Source: Defluviicoccus sp. (lineage in GTDB: Bacteria > Pseudomonadota > Alphaproteobacteria > MPNO01). Taken from it: a DNA stretch of 38,997 bases. The stretch covers positions 1 through 38,997 of the forward strand of contig JAJEHI010000125.1 of NCBI GenBank assembly GCA_022823775.1, in the 5' to 3' direction. The notes under the pieces are model-generated. The model saw nothing but the letters and a program-made list of their open reading frames with translations. It was not told the origin of the DNA and searched no databases. Shown piece after piece: positions 34,001 to 38,997 of this stretch. A program made the translations under genes and the position numbers. Within the stretch, counting starts at the first letter, position 1. Each line of letters begins with the position of its first letter.

Positions 34001-35185
34001 TCAGGCGGTCAGTTTACGGGCGAGCGCCAGCAATTGCATATCCGCGCCGCGCGGTCCGACGAGCGAGAGTCCGAGCGGCAGACCGTCGATTTCCGACAAC
34101 GGAAGGCTGATCTGGGGCAGCCCCCCGAGACCGGCGATACACAGGAGATGCATCGCCTGGTTACGGAACCGGATCTCGATATCGTCGATCGGCGTGTTCT
34201 TGAGCGGCGCTCCCCTGGGCGAGGTCGGGATGACGAGAACGTCGCCTTCCCCGAGCACCGATTCGATGCGCCGCCGGATCGCCGCGTGATCTTCACGGGC
34301 GGCGGCGACGGCGCGCTCGTCCAGCCCGGCGGCCCAGTCGAGCCGCATCTTCGCTCCGGGCCCGAGCCGCGGGCGCGTTGCCGTCACCCATTCGCCGAGA
34401 TTCGACCAGATAGACGCGCCCTGAACGATCCGGAAGGTCTCGAACCAATGGCCCAGCCCGCCATCCGCCAGCGCGATATCGATGGCGGGCCCCACCGCGT
34501 CCTCTACCCGGGCGACGGCGCCCTCGAGCGCCGCGGCGATGCGGTCCTCGACGGCATCGAACGCATCGACACAGCGCAGCAGGCGGCGCGGCTCTGGCGG
34601 GAGCCGGGTCTCGTCGAGCAGCACCCGACCGACGGTCTCCAGGAGTTCGGCGTCGCGCGCGAACCAGCCGGCGACATCGAAAGGCGGGCCGAAGGGGATC
34701 ACGCCGTCCAGCGGCACCCGGTCGACCGTCGGGCGGATCCCGAGAATCCCGCAATAGCTGGCCGGGAGCCGCACCGAGCCGCCGCAATCGGTGCCGAGGG
34801 CGAAGTCGACGGCGGCGCCGGCGACCGCCGACGCGGAGCCGTTCGACGACCCGCCGGGAACCCGGTCGGGGGCCGCCGGGTTGACCGGCGTTCCGTAATG
34901 CACGTTCTCCCCGGTGAGGCTGTAGGCGAGCTCGTCGGTCAGCGTCTTGCCCACCATCCGCGCGCCGGCGTCGAGCAGGCGCTGGACCGCCGACGCGGTA
35001 ACCGCGGCCGGTTGGTGGGTTTCGAGCCATTCCGGGCTGCCGAACCCGGTCGGGTAACCGGCGATGTGGAAGACGTCCTTGACGGCGAAGGTGCGGCCTT
35101 CGAGCGGCCCCTCGCCGCTGCCGGGCAGCATGGGACGGCTGTGGGCGCAAAACGCTCCGAGCGGATCCTCGATCCGGCTGGCCAT
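34001..35185 (-). CDS. Amidase-signature-family amidohydrolase
   Basis: This 394-residue amidase carries the Ser-cisSer-Lys triad: K36 (FAVKD), the GGSS block with cis-Ser at 113/114 (PGGSSNGSASAVAGA) and nucleophile S137 (GTDCGGSVRLPA). It hydrolyses a carboxamide to acid and ammonia. At 394 residues it is shorter than GatA (about 485), and the gatC/gatB partners are absent, so it is a catabolic amidase rather than the tRNA-dependent amidotransferase. The ATG at 35185 follows GGGGAG. It leads the amidase - cysteine hydrolase - SDR operon and is divergent from the UbiD-type gene (83 bp), sharing the regulatory gap. Confidence 0.92.
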   Translation of the reverse strand: MASRIEDPLGAFCAHSRPMLPGSGEGPLEGRTFAVKDVFHIAGYPTGFGSPEWLETHQPAAVTASAVQRLLDAGARMVGKTLTDELAYSLTGENVHYGTPVNPAAPDRVPGGSSNGSASAVAGAAVDFALGTDCGGSVRLPASYCGILGIRPTVDRVPLDGVIPFGPPFDVAGWFARDAELLETVGRVLLDETRLPPEPRRLLRCVDAFDAVEDRIAAALEGAVARVEDAVGPAIDIALADGGLGHWFETFRIVQGASIWSNLGEWVTATRPRLGPGAKMRLDWAAGLDERAVAAAREDHAAIRRRIESVLGEGDVLVIPTSPRGAPLKNTPIDDIEIRFRNQAMHLLCIAGLGGLPQISLPLSEIDGLPLGLSLVGPRGADMQLLALARKLTA

Positions 35186-35268
35186 GCCGCTTGCTCCCCG
35201 GAATGGTAGATTGGCGGAACCGTTCCTTACCGGGCCGGCCGGCCCGGATCAATCCGCCGGAGGTGTGC

Positions 35269-36672
35269 GTGCCCGATCAGTCCATTCGCGGCTATCTCGA
35301 TGCGCTGGAGTCGAAGGGCGAGCTGATCCGCTTCGACAAGCCCGTGGATCCGCTGGAAAACCTCACGGCCATCGGCTGGAAAACATACGACCGGCTGGGG
35401 AAGGCGAGCCTGTTCGCGAACCCCGTGGGGTTTCCGGGATGGCGGGTCGCGAACCAGATCATCGCGGATCGGCGCAAATGGGGAATAGCGCTCGGCGTCG
35501 AGGAGCGGGACGTCGTCGCGAGCTTCAACGAACGCGTCCGCGACCCGTTGCCGACCATCGATGTCCCGAGCCGGGACGCGCCGGTCAAGCAGGCGATCGC
35601 GCTCGGTCCGGAGGTGGACCTGACCCGCATCCCCGCCGTCTGGACCTCGGAGGCGGATCCCGGCCCGTACATCGCCGCGGGCATGGCGATTATCAAGGAC
35701 CCGGATACCGGGGTCCGCAACATGTCGATCCACCGGATGCAGGTGCTCGGCCCGAACCGGACGGGCTATCTGATCTGTCCCCGCCAGGCGCTCCGGATCT
35801 ACCAGAAATACCAGGCGCGCAACGAACCCATGCCGGTCGCGGTGGCCATCGGGGCGCATCCGGCGATCTATTTCGCCTCGTCCTACACCGCGCCCTACGG
35901 AACCGACGAGCTCACCGTCGCCGGTGCGCTGCTGGGCGAACCGGTGCGCATGGTGCGCTGCGAGACCGTCGATCTGGAAGTACCGGCGGAGGCGGAGCTT
36001 GTGCTGGAGGGCGAGATCCCGCCCGACGAGACCACGCCCGAGGGACCTTTCGGAGAAGGCTCGGGGGGATACGCGATGGAAGGCCGTACCCAGGTCTTGA
36101 AGGTCAACGCGCTGACCCGGCGCGCCGATCCCATCTTTTACGCGATGCAGTGCGGCGCGCCGATGACCGACACCCAGGCCCTGGTCGCGAGCGCGATCGA
36201 CATGCTGCTGTGGCAGCACCTGGACCGTGTCGAGGGCGGGCTCGACCTGATCGACCTTCGCTGTCTCGGGATCGCCGGGCTGATGGCGGTGGTCGTCAAG
36301 CTGAGGCCGCGGGTCGCGGGTCAGGCCAAGACGGCGCTTCTGGCCGCACTCTCCGGACCCCAGATGCACCCGAAGCTCGCCATCGCGGTGGACGAGGACA
36401 TCGATTGCACCGATTTGCGCCAGATTTTCTGGTCGCTGACCACGCGGGTCGATGCCGGGCGCGACATCGTGAAAATCCCCAACGCGCGGACCTGGTCGCT
36501 CGACAACATTTCCGACATCGTGCCGGGCCAGGGCCCGATGTACCGGATCGGCACCAAGTGGCTCATCGACGCGACCCGGCCGGTGGGAGCGGACCCGGCG
36601 GTCCGCGAGCGGTTCGAGCCCGCCATGCCGCTGAACCTGGACCGCATCGACCTGGCCGAATTCCTGCCCTGA
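35269..36672 (+). CDS. UbiD-family prenylated-FMN (de)carboxylase
   Basis: This 467-residue enzyme of the UbiD superfamily reversibly decarboxylates aromatic or alpha,beta-unsaturated acids using prenylated FMN. The signature E-G-P-F-G-E lies at 258-263 (TTPEGPFGEGSGGY); other conserved parts are RIPAVWTSEADPGPYI, MSIHRMQVLGPNRTGY and an IDCTDLRQIFWSLTTR segment before the C-terminal domain. The start is GTG 35269 with GGAGG five bases before; the frame opens at 35191. No UbiX flavin prenyltransferase gene is in the window, so cofactor must come from elsewhere in the genome. It is followed after 16 bp by an MDR oxidoreductase, suggesting a shared catabolic operon. Ubiquinone synthesis is less likely given this context. 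Confidence 0.93.
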   Translation: MPDQSIRGYLDALESKGELIRFDKPVDPLENLTAIGWKTYDRLGKASLFANPVGFPGWRVANQIIADRRKWGIALGVEERDVVASFNERVRDPLPTIDVPSRDAPVKQAIALGPEVDLTRIPAVWTSEADPGPYIAAGMAIIKDPDTGVRNMSIHRMQVLGPNRTGYLICPRQALRIYQKYQARNEPMPVAVAIGAHPAIYFASSYTAPYGTDELTVAGALLGEPVRMVRCETVDLEVPAEAELVLEGEIPPDETTPEGPFGEGSGGYAMEGRTQVLKVNALTRRADPIFYAMQCGAPMTDTQALVASAIDMLLWQHLDRVEGGLDLIDLRCLGIAGLMAVVVKLRPRVAGQAKTALLAALSGPQMHPKLAIAVDEDIDCTDLRQIFWSLTTRVDAGRDIVKIPNARTWSLDNISDIVPGQGPMYRIGTKWLIDATRPVGADPAVRERFEPAMPLNLDRIDLAEFLP

Positions 36673-36688
36673 ACCCGGAGAGAAGCCC

Positions 36689-37672
36689 ATGCGCGCGGCG
36701 ACGATCGTCGAGAACAACGGAAGACGCCGGCTCGAAGTCGTCGACAACCTGCCGGAACCGGTGCCCGGCGAGGGCGAGCTGCTGGTTCGCGTGGGCGCGG
36801 GTGGGCTTAACCGCGCCGATTTGGCGATGCCGCTCAGGCACCGGCACGGCACGGACGCGTCCGGCCCTGCAATCGCCGGCAACGAGTTCGCGGGCACGGT
36901 CGAGGCCCGCGGTCCGGGCGCGGACCGGTTCGAGGTCGGCGACCGGGTGATGGGGTTCGGCGCTTCGACCTTCGCCGAGCTGACCGCGGTCGATCACCGC
37001 CACGTCTTTCCGGTTCCCGAAGGGATGGAACTGGAAACGGCGACGACCTACCCCGTCGCGGTCGAGACCATGCACGATGCGATCGTCACCAACGGCCGCC
37101 TCGCCGCGGGCGAAAGCGTCCTGTTCCTCGGCGCCGGATCGGGCGTCGGCATCCTGGGTATCCAGATCGCCAAGGCGAAGGGAGCCTCCCTCGTGCTCGG
37201 CGCCTCGCGCTCGCGGGACCGCCTCTCGCGGCTGGCCGCCTTCGGCATGGACGACGGCATCGACGTCACCGACCCCGGCTGGCCCGACCGGGTCCGTTCG
37301 CTGACGGGCGGCAAGGGCGTCGACCTCATCGTCGACATGGTGTCGGCGGGGACGATCGACGCCGGCATGAAGGCGGCGGCGATCCGGGGGCGCATCGTCA
37401 ACGTCGGACGGCTCGGCGGCAAGACGGGCGAGTTCGATTTCGACCTGCACGCGCTCAAGCGGCTCGATTATATCGGGGTGACCTTCCGCACCCGGTCGGA
37501 CGCCGAGATCGCCGACATCGTGGACCGCGCATGGGCGGATATCGGACCGTCGATCGAATCGGGCGCGCTGTCGCTTCCCGTCCACGCCGTCTTCCCGCTG
37601 GATGCGGTCGCGGACGCCTACGCCGAGATGCGGCGCGACACCCATCTCGGGAAGATCGTCATCGTTCCCTGA
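36689..37672 (+). CDS. MDR-family NADPH:quinone reductase-like oxidoreductase
   Basis: This 327-residue medium-chain dehydrogenase/reductase of the zinc-free quinone-reductase type has an N-terminal GroES-like domain with LNRADLAMPL and AGNEFAGTVEARG, then a Rossmann domain with FLGAGSGVGILGIQIAKAKG. The Cys/His/Glu zinc ligands of alcohol dehydrogenases are not apparent. It probably reduces a quinone or an enone with NADPH. The ATG at 36689 follows CGGAGAGAAG. It sits between the UbiD-type gene (16 bp) and bioD (10 bp), so it is probably cotranscribed with both. Its substrate may be the decarboxylation product of the UbiD enzyme, which is an inference. Confidence 0.92.
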   Translation: MRAATIVENNGRRRLEVVDNLPEPVPGEGELLVRVGAGGLNRADLAMPLRHRHGTDASGPAIAGNEFAGTVEARGPGADRFEVGDRVMGFGASTFAELTAVDHRHVFPVPEGMELETATTYPVAVETMHDAIVTNGRLAAGESVLFLGAGSGVGILGIQIAKAKGASLVLGASRSRDRLSRLAAFGMDDGIDVTDPGWPDRVRSLTGGKGVDLIVDMVSAGTIDAGMKAAAIRGRIVNVGRLGGKTGEFDFDLHALKRLDYIGVTFRTRSDAEIADIVDRAWADIGPSIESGALSLPVHAVFPLDAVADAYAEMRRDTHLGKIVIVP

Positions 37673-37682
37673 CGGCCGCCGA

Positions 37683-38399
37683 ATGAAACCCGATCCCGAC
37701 GCCCGCGCCTTCTTCGTCACCGCCGCCGGCACCGAAATCGGCAAGACGCTGGTGACCGCCGCTCTGGGCCGCCAACTCGTGGATGCGGGCCGGCCGGCAC
37801 GCGCGCTCAAGCCGGTGATCAGCGGTCTCGACGAGGTTGCGCCCGAGGAATCGGACAGCGGCCAGCTGCTCGCCGCGCTGGGCCGCCCGGTGGACGAGGC
37901 GACCATGGCGGAAATATCGCCCTGGCGGTTCGGAGCGCCGCTCTCGCCCCACATGGCCGCGGCGGCGGAGGGGCGGGAGATCGACTTCGGCGCGCTCGTC
38001 GGGTTCTGCCGGTCGGCGGTGGAGGAAAGCGCCGCCGCCGGCGAGCATCTCCTTATCGAAGGCGTCGGCGGCGTCATGGTGCCCGTTACCGCGCGCGAGA
38101 CGGTGCTCGACTGGATCGCCGCGCTCGGGCTTCCGGCCGTTCTGGTGGGCGGCAGCTATCTCGGGGCGCTGAGCCATACCCTGACCGCCGCCCGTACCCT
38201 GGAGGCGGAGGGCGTGGAGATCGCCGCCGTCGTGATCAGCGAATCGGCCGAAAATAGCGTGGGCCTCGCCCCGACGGCGGAGACGATCCGGGCTTTTCTG
38301 CCGGGAAACCCCGTGGTGCCGCTGCCCCGTATCGCCGCCGCCGCCGAGCCCTGGCGCGTTGCCCCCCCGCTGATCGAGTCCGTCCTGCAAACGAAATGA
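37683..38399 (+). CDS. bioD: Dethiobiotin synthase BioD
   Basis: This 238-residue ATP-dependent enzyme closes the ureido ring of dethiobiotin from 7,8-diaminopelargonate and CO2. The P-loop is FVTAAGTEIGKTLVTAAL (GTEIGKT), followed by the KPVISG substrate/metal block, a SPHMAA motif, LLIEGVGGVMVPV and a GGSYLGALSHTL stretch before the nucleotide-binding C terminus. Length and motif order fit BioD. The ATG at 37683 is ten bases after the MDR stop. bioA, bioB, bioC and bioF are not adjacent, so this is an orphan bio gene riding with catabolic genes. Confidence in the family is high; a different diamino-acid-like substrate cannot be excluded. Confidence 0.9.
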   Translation: MKPDPDARAFFVTAAGTEIGKTLVTAALGRQLVDAGRPARALKPVISGLDEVAPEESDSGQLLAALGRPVDEATMAEISPWRFGAPLSPHMAAAAEGREIDFGALVGFCRSAVEESAAAGEHLLIEGVGGVMVPVTARETVLDWIAALGLPAVLVGGSYLGALSHTLTAARTLEAEGVEIAAVVISESAENSVGLAPTAETIRAFLPGNPVVPLPRIAAAAEPWRVAPPLIESVLQTK

Positions 38400-38469
38400 G
38401 GAAGGTGTTACATTGGCGTCCGCTCATTTGCGCTCTTGAACGGTCGAGACCGGAACACGGGAGGTAATC

Positions 38470-38997
38470 ATGAATAGGATTTTCCTGACCATCGCGGCTT
38501 GCGCCTTGTGGCTGGGGATGTCGTCCGGCGCCCTCGCGGCCTGCGGCGCGGTTACGATTGCAAGCATGAATTGGGCCTCGGCGGAGCTGATGGCCAGCGT
38601 GGACAAGATCATCCTGGACAAGGGCTATGGCTGCGACGTTTCGGTGGTTCCGGGCGACACCATGCCGACCTTCACCTCGATGAACGAAAAGGGCCGGCCG
38701 GACGTCGCGCCCGAGCTCTGGGTCAACGCGGTGCGCAACCCGCTCGCGAAAGCCATGAAGGAGGGCCGGCTGCATTCGCTCAACGACGGGCCGATCACCG
38801 GCCTCGGCGAAGGCTGGTGGATTCCGCCGCACACGGCGAAGAAGCACCCGGAGCTGAAGACGGTCCTGGACATACTCAAGCGTCCCGACCTCTTCCCCTA
38901 TCAGGAAGACAAGTCGAAGGGCGCGTTCGTCGGCTGTCCGGCGGGCTGGGGTTGCCAGCTGACCAACGCCAACCTCTTCCGCGCGTTCGAGATGGAG
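38470..38997 (+). CDS. ABC substrate-binding protein, glycine betaine/choline (OpuAC/ProX) type, truncated by window edge
   Basis: The frame is open from ATG 38470 to the last base (176 codons, no stop), so only the N-terminal part is seen. A signal peptide (MNRIFLTIAACALWLGMSSGALA) precedes the mature start at about ACGAVTIAS. The mature part reads IASMNWASAELMASVDKIIL, then GYGCDVSVVPGDTMPTFTSM and DVAPELWVN, the pattern of quaternary-amine binding proteins (OpuAC/ProX/ChoX family). Residues such as EGWWIPPHTAKKHPELKTVLD further support this. The gene is preceded by GAGGT at 38461-38465 and lies 70 bp after bioD. Its permease and ATPase should lie beyond the window. Confidence 0.85.
   Translation, partial: MNRIFLTIAACALWLGMSSGALAACGAVTIASMNWASAELMASVDKIILDKGYGCDVSVVPGDTMPTFTSMNEKGRPDVAPELWVNAVRNPLAKAMKEGRLHSLNDGPITGLGEGWWIPPHTAKKHPELKTVLDILKRPDLFPYQEDKSKGAFVGCPAGWGCQLTNANLFRAFEME

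Overview
The window is high-GC, gene-dense DNA from what looks like an alphaproteobacterium, most likely near the Rhodospirillales. The evidence is the aapJQMP amino-acid transporter, the yqeY-dnaG-rpoD block with greA beside it, a LysM/Ig-like envelope protein of a kind I associate with that group, and dispersed GC-rich palindromic repeats. This placement is inference; no rRNA is present. I support 33 protein genes (the last cut by the window edge) and one tRNA with a CAU anticodon.

Layout. (1) 176-4353, minus strand: Asp/Glu-racemase-like gene, thiolase-like gene, DUF35-SDR fusion and metal-dependent cyclase, tightly packed apart from one repeat-containing gap. (2) 4592-8777, plus: complete aapJQMP general L-amino-acid ABC transporter, with a perfect 30-bp palindrome between binding protein and permease. 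(3) 8894-12488: M23 peptidase, PaaG-type crotonase and a metallo-beta-lactamase-fold hydrolase. (4) 12674-16924: TRAP binding protein (plus) facing a Rieske oxygenase and TRAP dctM/dctQ (minus), with a strong terminator and a large inverted repeat between them. (5) 17089-18757: tRNA(CAU), then a lipoprotein metalloprotease with a TbpB-like C-terminal barrel. (6) 18780-23621: acyltransferase and alpha/beta-hydrolase pair, divergent from a LysM protein. (7) 23614-27030, minus: second TRAP dctQ/dctM followed by an Old Yellow Enzyme homologue. (8) 27205-32285: yqeY-dnaG-rpoD core block and divergent greA. (9) 32483-35185, minus: amidase, isochorismatase-like hydrolase and SDR. (10) 35269-38997, plus: UbiD-type decarboxylase, MDR-family oxidoreductase, bioD and a truncated betaine/choline-type binding protein.

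Taken together, this is housekeeping machinery among uptake systems (two ABC, two TRAP) and catabolic enzymes for acyl-CoA, aromatic and amide substrates. The most unusual locus is 176-4353. Three consecutive genes there keep their folds but lack canonical catalytic residues: both racemase cysteines, the thiolase nucleophile Cys and active-site His, and the SDR lysine. A thiolase-like protein without Cys, translationally coupled to a DUF35 protein, recalls the Ltp2-ChsH2 steroid side-chain aldolase, so the locus may encode an undescribed acyl-CoA aldolase/retro-aldolase route. A second point of interest is an 18-bp near-copy of the tRNA 3' end that flanks the metalloprotease gene and looks like an att-site scar.
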